The notes under the pieces are model-generated. The model had not been told where the DNA came from, ran no database searches, and saw only the letters and a program-made list of their open reading frames with translations. The position numbers and the translations under genes are program-made. Shown in pieces: positions 1 to 6,732 of a stretch of 7,069 nt of DNA; position 1 is the stretch's first letter, and the number at the start of each line of letters is the position of its first letter. This stretch comes from Gammaproteobacteria bacterium (GTDB taxonomy: Bacteria; Pseudomonadota; Gammaproteobacteria; Magnimaribacterales; Magnimaribacteraceae): contig DTSY01000115.1 in assembly GCA_012965075.1 (NCBI GenBank), positions 1 to 7,069 of the forward strand. Direction: 5' to 3'.

Positions 1-2
1 AG

Positions 3-41
3 GAACTAACTTATGAAGAATGTGTCACAGGACATAATTAA
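3..41 (+). CDS. tig: C-terminal tail of an upstream gene, probably trigger factor (partial)
   Basis: The frame entering from the left edge reads ELTYEECVTGHN and stops at TAA (39-41), so the 3' end of an upstream gene lies here. The identification rests on two weak points. In gammaproteobacteria the gene immediately before clpP is normally tig (ribosome-bound trigger factor, a chaperone and prolyl isomerase). In addition, a short (S/T)-(F/Y)-(E/D)-E-type motif near the end is common in trigger factor C-termini. Twelve residues cannot prove the family. The gap to clpP is 45 nt and contains no hairpin followed by a T-run, so transcription may continue into clpP. Confidence 0.5.
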   Translation, partial: ELTYEECVTGHN

Positions 42-86
42 CTTGATTTTTTAACCTTTAACCCAAAATAGTATTAAATAATAGGT

Positions 87-701
87 ATGAGTAGTACAAA
101 AGACAGTAGATCTACCAATCAATTAGTCCCCATGGTGGTTGAACAAACCCCTAGGGGCGAAAGAGCCTATGACATTTATTCTAGATTACTTAAAGAGAGG
201 GTAATCTTTTTGACTGGCCCTATAGAAGATATAGAAGCCAATTTAGTGGTAGCACAATTGCTTTTCTTGGAAGCAGAAAATCCTGATAAAGATATATCTC
301 TATACATTAACTCTCCAGGCGGTTCTGTAACTTCTGGGCTTTCAATATATGACACTATGCAGTTTATAAAACCTGATGTAAGTACACTGTGTGTTGGTCA
401 AGCAGCTAGCATGGGTGCAGTTCTATTAGCTGGAGGAGCTAAAGGTAAAAGGCATGCTTTGCCAAATTCTAGGGTTTTAATCCATCAAGTGATGGGGGGT
501 TTTCAGGGACAAGCTAGTGATATAGAAATACACGCACAAGAAATACTTTCCATTAAAGAAAAATTAAACAAGATTCTTTCCACTCATACGGGACAAAAGA
601 TAGATAAAATAACAGCAGATAGTGATAGAGATAATTTCATGTCACCGGAAGAAGCGGTTAAATATGGCTTAATTGACAGCTTAATGCAGACTAGATCTTA
701 G
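87..701 (+). CDS. clpP: ATP-dependent Clp protease proteolytic subunit ClpP
   Basis: ClpP is the serine peptidase that forms a double heptameric barrel in the cytosol and degrades substrates unfolded by ClpX or ClpA. The 204-residue protein matches E. coli ClpP (207) nearly end to end. The catalytic triad is visible as Ser108 in GQAASMGA, His133 in LIHQ and Asp182 in DRDNF; the oxyanion/strand motif INSPGG is at 74-79. By alignment with E. coli the propeptide would be about 11 residues, with cleavage before QLVPMVVEQ, leaving a 193-residue mature subunit, the same as in E. coli (inference). The ATG at 87 is chosen because it gives the expected propeptide. It has no usable Shine-Dalgarno sequence: the only purine run, AGG at 83-85, is 1 nt from the ATG. 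The next ATG, at codon 16, lies inside conserved mature sequence and has no better site. clpX follows after 8 nt, so the two subunits are probably co-expressed. Confidence 0.97.
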   Translation: MSSTKDSRSTNQLVPMVVEQTPRGERAYDIYSRLLKERVIFLTGPIEDIEANLVVAQLLFLEAENPDKDISLYINSPGGSVTSGLSIYDTMQFIKPDVSTLCVGQAASMGAVLLAGGAKGKRHALPNSRVLIHQVMGGFQGQASDIEIHAQEILSIKEKLNKILSTHTGQKIDKITADSDRDNFMSPEEAVKYGLIDSLMQTRS

Positions 702-709
702 AGGAATTT

Positions 710-1984
710 ATGACTGAGAAAACAGGTAATAATAAGGAGAAGCTACTTTTTTGTTCTTTTTGTGGTAAGAACCAAGATGAGGTTAGAAAGTTAATAGCCG
801 GTCCATCTGTATATATTTGTAACGAGTGCATTGATCTTTGTAATGACATCATTAAAGAAGAGATAAATGAAGCAGCTGATACAACTGAAGAAGAAAGCTT
901 TCTCGTACCAAAGGAAATTAAAGAAATTTTGGATCAATATGTCATCGGTCAAGAGGACGCTAAAAAGAATCTTTCTGTAGCTGTCTACAATCACTATAAA
1001 AGACTTAGAGAAGAATCTAAGCAGAATGACCAAGACGAGGTAGAGCTTACGAAAAGTAATATTTTATTATTGGGACCTACAGGATCAGGGAAAACTTTGT
1101 TAGCTCAAACCTTAGCTAGGTTGTTAGATGTCCCTTTTACAATTGCAGATGCAACTACTCTAACTGAGGCAGGGTATGTTGGTGAAGACGTCGAGAATAT
1201 TATCCAAAAATTACTTCAAAAATGCGATTACGATATTGAAAGAGCCCAGCTTGGTATCGTGTACATAGATGAAATAGATAAAATTGCAAGAAAATCGGAC
1301 AATCCTTCTATTACAAGAGATGTTTCTGGAGAAGGAGTGCAACAAGCTCTTTTAAAACTGATTGAAGGAACAGTAGCCTCAGTTCCGCCTCAGGGTGGTA
1401 GAAAGCATCCTCAGCAAGAGTTTTTACAAGTTGATACTTCGAATATTCTTTTTATTTGTGGAGGCGCTTTTTCTGGCCTAGAAAACATTATCAGGCATAG
1501 ATGCGAAGAAACCGGAATAGGTTTTGGAGCTACGGTTACTTCTATAAACCAAATAGGAAAGTCCGATGAACTAATCAGTCAGGTCCAACCCGAAGATTTA
1601 ATGAAGTATGGTTTAATCCCAGAGTTTGTAGGCAGACTTCCTGTTACTTCTACTCTCAAAGAACTAGATGAAGAGTCCTTAGTTAAGATATTGACTCAAC
1701 CTAAAAATGCTTTAACAAAACAGTTTAAACGTCTTTTTGAAATGGAAGGGGTAGAGCTTGATATCAGAGAAGAAGCCCTACATGAGATAGCAAAGAAAGC
1801 AATGGAAAGAAAAACAGGAGCTAGGGGACTAAGGTCTATTATAGAAAGAATTCTAATGGAAACTATGTATAAAGTTCCGTCTGAAACAAATTTACAAAAA
1901 GTAGTAGTAGATGCATCTGTTATAGAGGGTGACAGTGAACCTCTATTGGTTTATGAGAAAGCAAAAGAGAAAAAAAGCGGTTAA
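710..1984 (+). CDS. clpX: ATP-dependent Clp protease ATP-binding subunit ClpX
   Basis: ClpX is the AAA+ hexameric unfoldase that recognises tagged substrates (for example ssrA-tagged proteins) and threads them into ClpP. The 424-residue length equals that of E. coli ClpX. Visible parts in order: an N-terminal zinc-binding domain with Cys15, Cys18, Cys37 and Cys40; Walker A GPTGSGKT (122-129); the pore-1 loop GYVGED (155-160); Walker B VYIDEID (184-190); the RKH pore loop (231-233); the ClpP-docking IGF tripeptide (270-272); the arginine-finger motif IPEFVGR (303-309); and the sensor-2 motif GARGLR (370-375). The IGF loop shows it is built to dock with the ClpP encoded just upstream. An AGGA Shine-Dalgarno sequence at 702-705 overlaps nothing of clpP and sits 4 nt before the ATG. 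No terminator separates it from clpP or lon. No residue expected for activity is missing. Confidence 0.98.
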   Translation: MTEKTGNNKEKLLFCSFCGKNQDEVRKLIAGPSVYICNECIDLCNDIIKEEINEAADTTEEESFLVPKEIKEILDQYVIGQEDAKKNLSVAVYNHYKRLREESKQNDQDEVELTKSNILLLGPTGSGKTLLAQTLARLLDVPFTIADATTLTEAGYVGEDVENIIQKLLQKCDYDIERAQLGIVYIDEIDKIARKSDNPSITRDVSGEGVQQALLKLIEGTVASVPPQGGRKHPQQEFLQVDTSNILFICGGAFSGLENIIRHRCEETGIGFGATVTSINQIGKSDELISQVQPEDLMKYGLIPEFVGRLPVTSTLKELDEESLVKILTQPKNALTKQFKRLFEMEGVELDIREEALHEIAKKAMERKTGARGLRSIIERILMETMYKVPSETNLQKVVVDASVIEGDSEPLLVYEKAKEKKSG

Positions 1985-2007
1985 TTATTTAATAAATCAG
2001 ACTAATT

Positions 2008-4407
2008 ATGACTACTCCAAGAACTGAAAATTTACCACTCCTAACTTTGAGGGATGTAGTCATTTTTCCTTCAGTTGTTACACCCCTATTTGTAGGAAGA
2101 GAAAAATCTATAGTAGCTTTACAGGCCTCAATGGCAGCTGACAAACAAATCATGCTAGTAGCGCAGAAGGATCCTCAAAAGGATGATCCTAAAAAGAAAG
2201 ACATTTATGAGGTTGGGACTATTGCTACCATTTTACAATTGATAAAACTTCCTGATGGAACGGTAAAAGTCTTGGTTGAAGGCTTTCAAAGAGCAAAGCT
2301 TATTGAAATAAAAGACTATAAAGATTACTACGCAGCTAACGTTAGCCCTCTCGATGAGGAAGAAGAAACTCAAGAATTAAAAAAGTATGTACCAAGTCTA
2401 AGGAAGAACTTTCAAGAGTATGTAAAGCTAACGAGGAAGGCTACTCCTGAAGTTTTGAGTACGGTAAATTCTATTGATTCTTTAAGTAAGCTTTCAGACA
2501 CTCTGGTAGGTCATTTATCTGTAGGATTAAAAGAAAAACAAGACATTCTTGAGACTTTTTCTTTAAAAGAAAGAGCTGAAAAGATTCTTTCTCATTTAGC
2601 TTCTCAATTAGATTTAACAAAAGTTGAGAAAAAGATAAGAGGGCGGGTTAAGAAACAAATGGAGAAAAGCCAGAAAGAGTACTATTTGAACGAGCAGATG
2701 AAAGCTCTAAAAAGGGAGCTAGGAGAACTGGATGATTCGGAAGAAGCAGCAGTTTTGGAAAAACAAATTCTAGAAGCCGGTATGTCTAAGGAAGCTGAAC
2801 AAAAGGCTCTTAATGAATTACAAAAATATAAAATGATGTCTCCCATGTCTGCTGAGGCTTCTGTTGTAAGAGGTTATATAGATTGGATAGTTAGCATTCC
2901 CTGGAAGAAAGAAAGCAAGATCCAAACTGATCTTAAGAAGGCAAGCAAGGTCTTGAATGCAGATCATTATGGTTTAGAGGAAGTAAAAGAACGAATACTC
3001 GAATACTTAGCAGTACAGAAGAGAGTAAAAAAACTAAAAGGACCTGTTATATGTTTAGTTGGCCCTCCAGGAGTTGGGAAGACTTCTTTGGGTGAATCAA
3101 TTGCCAGAGCAACAAATAGGAAGTTTATTAGAATGTCTTTAGGTGGTGTTAGAGATGAAGCTGAAATCAGGGGGCATAGGAGAACTTATATCGGATCTAT
3201 GCCCGGAAGGATTCTTCAAAAGCTGTCTAAATCTGGAGTAAAAAATCCTCTGTTTCTACTGGATGAAGTGGACAAGATGGGAATGGACTTTAGGGGTGAC
3301 CCTGCTTCAGCCTTACTGGAAGTGCTGGACCCTGAACAGAACCATACCTTTAATGATCATTATCTTGAAGTTGATTATGACTTGTCTAATGTGATGTTTG
3401 TGTGCACAGCGAATAGCATGAATATCCCTCCAGCTTTACTAGATCGTATGGAGATAATTAGACTGCCGGGCTATACAGAAGACGAGAAAGTAAATATTGC
3501 TGATCAATATTTAATCCCTAAACAAATGAAGAATAATGGGGTTAAAGAAACTGAATTAAAGATTACTGAAGATTCGATAAAGGACCTAATAAGATACTTT
3601 ACCAGAGAAGCAGGAGTTAGGGCTCTGGAAAGAGCAATTTCTAAAATATGCAGAAAATTAGTGAAAAATAATTCTGATAAAAAGAAGCCAAGGAAGTTAA
3701 ATCTAAAACCAAATTTGCTTGAAGATTTTTGCGGGGTTAGAAAATTTGAATATGGTGAAACAGCTGAAATAGACAGAATAGGTCAAGTTACAGGATTAGC
3801 TTGGACTCAAGTTGGGGGAGAGCTATTGACTTTGGAAGCAGCGAGTTTTGATGGCAAAGGCAAGATAATAAAAACTGGTTCCTTGGGTGATGTAATGCAA
3901 GAATCAATTCAGGCTGCTATGTCCGTTGTTCGTTCAAGGGCAGAGTCCTTGGGTATAGATCCAAGCTTTTATGAAAACACAGATGTGCACATACATGTTC
4001 CTGACGGAGCCACGCCTAAAGATGGACCCAGTGCAGGAATTGGAATGTGTACTGCAGTCGCCTCAGTTCTATCAAAGATTCCAGTGCGGGCAGATGTCGC
4101 AATGACTGGAGAAATAACTCTGAGAGGAGAAGTTTTAAAGATAGGTGGACTGAAAGAGAAGCTACTGGCTGCAAGAAGAGGCGGAATTAAAACGGTATTA
4201 ATACCTCAAGGTAATGTCAGAGATTTGAAGGAAGTACCTGACAATATTAAAGATGAGCTTGAAATTAAACCGGTGAAGTGGATAGATGAAGTGCTCAATT
4301 TAGTATTAACACGACAACCGGTCCCCTGGGAAAAAGAAGAAGAAATACCCCAAAAAGTTTCTACAAAAAAGAAACAATCTTCAAAAAAGTCGATAGGGAC
4401 TCACTAA
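2008..4407 (+). CDS. lon: ATP-dependent endopeptidase Lon (LonA type)
   Basis: Lon is a cytosolic AAA+ serine protease that degrades misfolded and short-lived regulatory proteins. The 799-residue protein has the LonA order: an N-terminal substrate-binding domain (about 8-200), a helical linker (about 200-310), the AAA+ module, and a C-terminal protease domain (about 590-770). Visible motifs are Walker A GPPGVGKT (352-359), Walker B LFLLDEVD (415-422), the sensor-1 stretch TANS (467-470), the arginine finger Arg480 in LLDR and sensor 2 in GVRALER (Arg538). The catalytic dyad is Ser675 in KDGPSAG and Lys718 in GGLKEKLL. It is about 15 residues longer than E. coli Lon (784), mostly as a Lys/Ser-rich tail after residue 777. 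The start gives the usual N-terminus (LPLLTLRDVVIFP), but the 23-nt gap after clpX shows no convincing Shine-Dalgarno sequence. I see no heat-shock-type promoter in the gap, so lon is probably read with clpPX. Confidence 0.98.
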   Translation: MTTPRTENLPLLTLRDVVIFPSVVTPLFVGREKSIVALQASMAADKQIMLVAQKDPQKDDPKKKDIYEVGTIATILQLIKLPDGTVKVLVEGFQRAKLIEIKDYKDYYAANVSPLDEEEETQELKKYVPSLRKNFQEYVKLTRKATPEVLSTVNSIDSLSKLSDTLVGHLSVGLKEKQDILETFSLKERAEKILSHLASQLDLTKVEKKIRGRVKKQMEKSQKEYYLNEQMKALKRELGELDDSEEAAVLEKQILEAGMSKEAEQKALNELQKYKMMSPMSAEASVVRGYIDWIVSIPWKKESKIQTDLKKASKVLNADHYGLEEVKERILEYLAVQKRVKKLKGPVICLVGPPGVGKTSLGESIARATNRKFIRMSLGGVRDEAEIRGHRRTYIGSMPGRILQKLSKSGVKNPLFLLDEVDKMGMDFRGDPASALLEVLDPEQNHTFNDHYLEVDYDLSNVMFVCTANSMNIPPALLDRMEIIRLPGYTEDEKVNIADQYLIPKQMKNNGVKETELKITEDSIKDLIRYFTREAGVRALERAISKICRKLVKNNSDKKKPRKLNLKPNLLEDFCGVRKFEYGETAEIDRIGQVTGLAWTQVGGELLTLEAASFDGKGKIIKTGSLGDVMQESIQAAMSVVRSRAESLGIDPSFYENTDVHIHVPDGATPKDGPSAGIGMCTAVASVLSKIPVRADVAMTGEITLRGEVLKIGGLKEKLLAARRGGIKTVLIPQGNVRDLKEVPDNIKDELEIKPVKWIDEVLNLVLTRQPVPWEKEEEIPQKVSTKKKQSSKKSIGTH

Positions 4408-4414
4408 TATTTAG

Positions 4415-4453
4415 TTAAAACCTGCTTGACAACATATATTAGGGGAGTTTTAA
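4415..4453. repeat. 7-bp inverted repeat framing the hupB promoter
   Basis: TTAAAAC (4415-4421) and GTTTTAA (4447-4453) are perfect reverse complements separated by 25 bp. Their centres are 32 bp apart, about three helical turns. The left arm lies just upstream of the -35 box and the right arm overlaps the -10 box, a geometry compatible with an operator. The arms are AT-rich and short, so chance is a real alternative. The four Ts in the right arm are too few, and the loop too long, for a lon terminator. Confidence 0.35.
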
Positions 4454-4454
4454 T
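4426..4454 (+). promoter_or_regulatory. Predicted sigma-70-type promoter for hupB
   Basis: A perfect -35 box TTGACA (4426-4431) is followed by a 17-bp spacer and a -10 box TTTAAT (4449-4454), five of six matches to TATAAT. Transcription would be expected to start near 4460-4462, giving a leader of about 50 nt before the hupB GTG. It lies in the lon–hupB gap, the longest plus-strand gap in the window. This makes hupB independently transcribed at a high rate, as suits an abundant nucleoid protein. The promoter is inferred from consensus alone. Confidence 0.8.
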
Positions 4455-4456
4455 CA

Positions 4457-4501
4457 CTAGAACCAGTCTGTGTATTTCAGACTTCGCTTAATAGATTCTA
4501 G
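4457..4501 (+). promoter_or_regulatory. Nested inverted repeats in the hupB leader
   Basis: The predicted leader contains an inner hairpin, AGTCTG (4465-4470) pairing with CAGACT (4478-4483) around a 7-nt loop. It also contains an outer pair, CTAGAA (4457-4462) with TTCTAG (4496-4501). The outer right arm takes up the first two bases of the AGGAG Shine-Dalgarno sequence (4500-4504), so folding could limit ribosome access. There is no T-run after the inner hairpin, so it is not a terminator. The predicted transcription start (4460-4462) may remove part of the outer left arm, leaving only the inner hairpin in the RNA. Function is an inference. Confidence 0.45.
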
Positions 4502-4504
4502 GAG
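4500..4504 (+). promoter_or_regulatory. Strong ribosome binding site of hupB
   Basis: AGGAG sits 6 nt upstream of the GTG at 4511. It fixes this non-ATG codon as the hupB start, which also gives the canonical HU N-terminus MNKAQLID. It is one of the two clear Shine-Dalgarno sequences in the window; the other precedes clpX. Confidence 0.85.
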
Positions 4505-4510
4505 ATAAAC

Positions 4511-4780
4511 GTGAATAAAGCACAATTAATAGATTCGGTAGCCTCAACAGCCGATGTTTCTAAAGCTGATGCCGGTAGAGCGGTGGATGCAACTTTAAGT
4601 GCCATTGGAGGCAGCCTTTCCGGAGGAGACAATGTTTCTCTTGTAGGTTTTGGAACCTTTAGTGTTCGTCATAGAGCAGCAAGAATGGGTCGTAACCCTC
4701 AGACAGGAGCTGCTATACATATCAATGCTTCAAAATCAGTCGGTTTTAAAGCAGGTAAAGCATTAAAAGAAAGTCTTTAA
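4511..4780 (+). CDS. hupB: DNA-binding protein HU, beta-type subunit
   Basis: HU is a small basic dimeric protein that bends and compacts DNA and supports replication, recombination and transcription in the nucleoid. The 89-residue product is almost the same length as E. coli HupB (90) and aligns throughout. It has an N-terminal helical dimerisation part beginning MNKAQLID, the family signature VGFGTFSVRHRAAR (45-58), and the DNA-intercalating arm RNPQTG (61-66) with Pro63. A C-terminal basic stretch, FKAGKALKESL, closes it. The start is GTG, set by a strong AGGAG site. The beta assignment follows from position: hupB is the HU gene between lon and ppiD in gammaproteobacteria. Sequence alone would not firmly separate it from HupA. 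It has its own promoter upstream and an intrinsic terminator 23 nt after its stop, so it is probably a short single-gene transcript. Confidence 0.97.
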   Translation: MNKAQLIDSVASTADVSKADAGRAVDATLSAIGGSLSGGDNVSLVGFGTFSVRHRAARMGRNPQTGAAIHINASKSVGFKAGKALKESL

Positions 4781-4803
4781 AAAAGAACTTAAAGAAAAAT
4801 TAG

Positions 4804-4831
4804 AGCGCGCCTAATTGGCGCGCTTTTTTTT
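4804..4831 (+). terminator. Strong intrinsic terminator after hupB
   Basis: AGCGCGCC (4804-4811) and GGCGCGCT (4817-4824) form a perfect 8-bp stem with loop TAATT (4812-4816). The GC-rich part runs directly into eight Ts (4824-4831). In this AT-rich setting the stem stands out clearly. It begins 23 nt after the hupB stop and ends 11 nt before the ppiD start. The A-rich stretch on the left (4781-4800) is interrupted, so strong termination in the reverse direction is not expected. Confidence 0.93.
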
Positions 4832-4842
4832 CAGACGAAATA

Positions 4843-6726
4843 ATGGCTGGAATCAAAACTATTAGGGACAATCTAACTGGTACTTTTTCTAAGATCATAG
4901 TAGGAGCAATTGCCGTAACATTTGCTATGTTCTTTGGATGGGGAACTATGTTCTCCAATAGTGACGTCAACATCATTGCTTCTGTAAATGGAGAAAAAAT
5001 TGATTTATACGATTTGGATCTTGAAATGGCTAGAGTCCAATCAATTCTCGCTCAAAGATTCGAAGATCCAGATTTCACAGTTGAAGAAGAAACGCTAAAA
5101 TCTTTGGCATTAAATTCATTAATAACTGACGCATTAATTTTAGATTTTCTTAAACAAAACCAAATTGAAGTTTTAGATTTAACTGCTTATAAACTGCTCT
5201 CAAAGAATGAAATTTTTCAAGACAACGGCCAATTTAGCTTGGGAAAAGTAAATACATTTGCCCGACAGAATGGATTTTTGCCAGGTAAATATATAGAGAG
5301 TATCAGTGACGACATAGCGATAAATTATTGGAGGATGGGTTTAGGAGCCAGTTCTTTTATAACCTCAAAAGAGCTAAATCAAAATATCAAACTGGCCAAT
5401 CAGACCAGAGATGTAACCTTCACAAAAATTAATCAAGCAGAAATAGAAGGAAGTATTAAGTTAGCTGATGAAGAGGTTTTAAATTTTTTTGAAGAAAACT
5501 CTTCTTTTTTTCAATCGGAAGAAAAAGCTAAAGTTAATTTTATAGAGATATCGCTAAAAGATCTTGAAGAAAAACAATTGATAGATGAAGTGGTAATTAA
5601 GAAAGAGTACCAAGCCTATTTAGATTCCTTTGACTCAACATCAAGGCGATCTGCTTCCCACTTAATGTTAAATATTTCTGAAGAAAGGAATGAAGAAGAA
5701 GCTTTGTTGTTAGCCGAGGAGATAAAGAAAAAAATAGAGAAAGGGAATGATTTTCAAGAATTGGTCAATGAATTTTCTGATGATGAAGGAACTAAGAACT
5801 CAGGTGGGTCATTAGGAGTAAGCGACGGGAATGCCTTCCCGGAAGAATTTGAAATAGCCTTAGAAAATATGGAAGAAGAGCAAGTTAGCAATCCAATTTT
5901 ATTGGAAACAAGTATCCATTTATTAAAACTAACAAATATTCAAACTCCCATTCCAGAAGAATACGAATCAAAGAAAGAAGGGATAAAGCAAAGTTTAGTA
6001 GAAGAAGCAGCTAATTTGGAATATATAGATTCAATAGAATTAGCAGCTGAATTAACCTACACCGCTGATAATTTAGAAGCTTTAGCAGCAGAATTAAATA
6101 TGCAATTAAAAACGAAAGACTTCTTTTCGAAAGGTGAGGCGGAAGGGTTGTTTAAAGAGAAAAGTTTATTGAACTCCATATTCGATGATTCTTCAGTAAA
6201 GGAAGGCAACATAAGTGAACTAATAGAGATAAATAACCAATACGGAATTGTTTTTGAACTGGAAGGTTTCCAGGCAAAGAAAACCAAAGACTTTCAAAGT
6301 GTAAAAGAGGAAGCAAAGAGTCTTCTTACAAATAATTTAATCAGAGAAAAGATGAATCTACTGGAAAGAAGCATGGTGGGCAAAATGGATGGAGGAGCTT
6401 CCCTAGAGGAAGTATCAAAAGAAAACGAATTAAAAGTAGAGTCTTATAAGTCTGTAAGTCGGGATTCATCCTTATTTACCCAAAATGTTTTGGCTGAGAT
6501 ATTTAATGAACCTAAATCCAATATAGGCAGGTCTTATTCTTCAGTATCTCTAACCAATGGGGACACCTTAATTTTCCGATTAGATAAAGTTACTTACTTA
6601 AATAACGAAGTCGCAGATGACCAAAAGGACTCTTTAGAAAGTTTCTTTTTAGAGGAGAGATCTGAATCTGAGCTAGTTGATTTGCAAATAAGCATGCAAG
6701 ATTCTGCTTCTGTATTAATTAATTAG
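4843..6726 (+). CDS. ppiD: Membrane-anchored periplasmic folding protein PpiD (SurA-like N domain plus parvulin domain)
   Basis: PpiD is an inner-membrane-anchored periplasmic chaperone that meets proteins leaving the Sec translocon. The 627 residues compare with 623 in E. coli. A short cytosolic N-terminus is followed by one membrane segment (about 17-36, KIIVGAIAVTFAMFFGWG) and a SurA-type N-terminal chaperone region (about 44-165). A parvulin rotamase domain follows (about 268-366), then a long acidic helical C-terminal region. The parvulin domain shows His273 in ASHLML, Asp314 in FSDDEG, Gly321-Gly322, PEEF around 333-336 and His359 in IHLLKL, positions used for catalysis in active parvulins. 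Sequence conservation outside this domain is low, as usual for the family. The ATG at 4843 is chosen because later starts would cut into the anchor. It has no clear Shine-Dalgarno sequence and lies 11 nt after the hupB terminator. Its 3' end overlaps fabI by 8 bp, tail to tail. Confidence 0.93.
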   Translation: MAGIKTIRDNLTGTFSKIIVGAIAVTFAMFFGWGTMFSNSDVNIIASVNGEKIDLYDLDLEMARVQSILAQRFEDPDFTVEEETLKSLALNSLITDALILDFLKQNQIEVLDLTAYKLLSKNEIFQDNGQFSLGKVNTFARQNGFLPGKYIESISDDIAINYWRMGLGASSFITSKELNQNIKLANQTRDVTFTKINQAEIEGSIKLADEEVLNFFEENSSFFQSEEKAKVNFIEISLKDLEEKQLIDEVVIKKEYQAYLDSFDSTSRRSASHLMLNISEERNEEEALLLAEEIKKKIEKGNDFQELVNEFSDDEGTKNSGGSLGVSDGNAFPEEFEIALENMEEEQVSNPILLETSIHLLKLTNIQTPIPEEYESKKEGIKQSLVEEAANLEYIDSIELAAELTYTADNLEALAAELNMQLKTKDFFSKGEAEGLFKEKSLLNSIFDDSSVKEGNISELIEINNQYGIVFELEGFQAKKTKDFQSVKEEAKSLLTNNLIREKMNLLERSMVGKMDGGASLEEVSKENELKVESYKSVSRDSSLFTQNVLAEIFNEPKSNIGRSYSSVSLTNGDTLIFRLDKVTYLNNEVADDQKDSLESFFLEERSESELVDLQISMQDSASVLIN

Positions 6727-6732
6727 AATCTT
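6698..6732. other. 8-bp inverted repeat across the ppiD/fabI stop codons
   Basis: AAGATTCT (6698-6705) and AGAATCTT (6725-6732) are perfect reverse complements with 19 nt between them. The repeat spans the ppiD stop (TAG, 6724-6726) and the fabI stop (TTA on the plus strand, 6719-6721). As RNA it could fold in either transcript and act as a 3'-end stem. It lacks a following T-run on either strand, so it is not a classical intrinsic terminator, and the stem is AT-rich. Role is an inference. Confidence 0.35.

Noticed and set aside
43..79. Possible clpP promoter: TTGATT (43-48) with TTAAAT (74-79)
   Set aside because: The spacer would be 25 nt, far from 17, and no better -10 box lies at the right distance. 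A promoter may lie further upstream, outside the window.
791..1033. Minus-strand 80-residue open frame inside clpX
   Set aside because: It lies wholly opposite conserved clpX coding sequence, resembles no known protein, is rich in Phe/Ile as expected from antisense AT-rich sequence, and has no ribosome binding site of note.
4465..4483. Hairpin AGTCTG/CAGACT as a terminator for lon
   Set aside because: No T-run follows, and it lies downstream of the strong hupB promoter, so it belongs to the hupB leader.
4788..4817. Possible heat-shock or sigma-70 promoter for ppiD starting at CTTAAA
   Set aside because: The downstream element falls in the terminator stem-loop and matches neither the sigma-32 nor the sigma-70 -10 consensus.
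6057..6287. Minus-strand 76-residue open frame inside ppiD
   Set aside because: It is an antisense shadow of the ppiD C-terminal region with no recognisable family.
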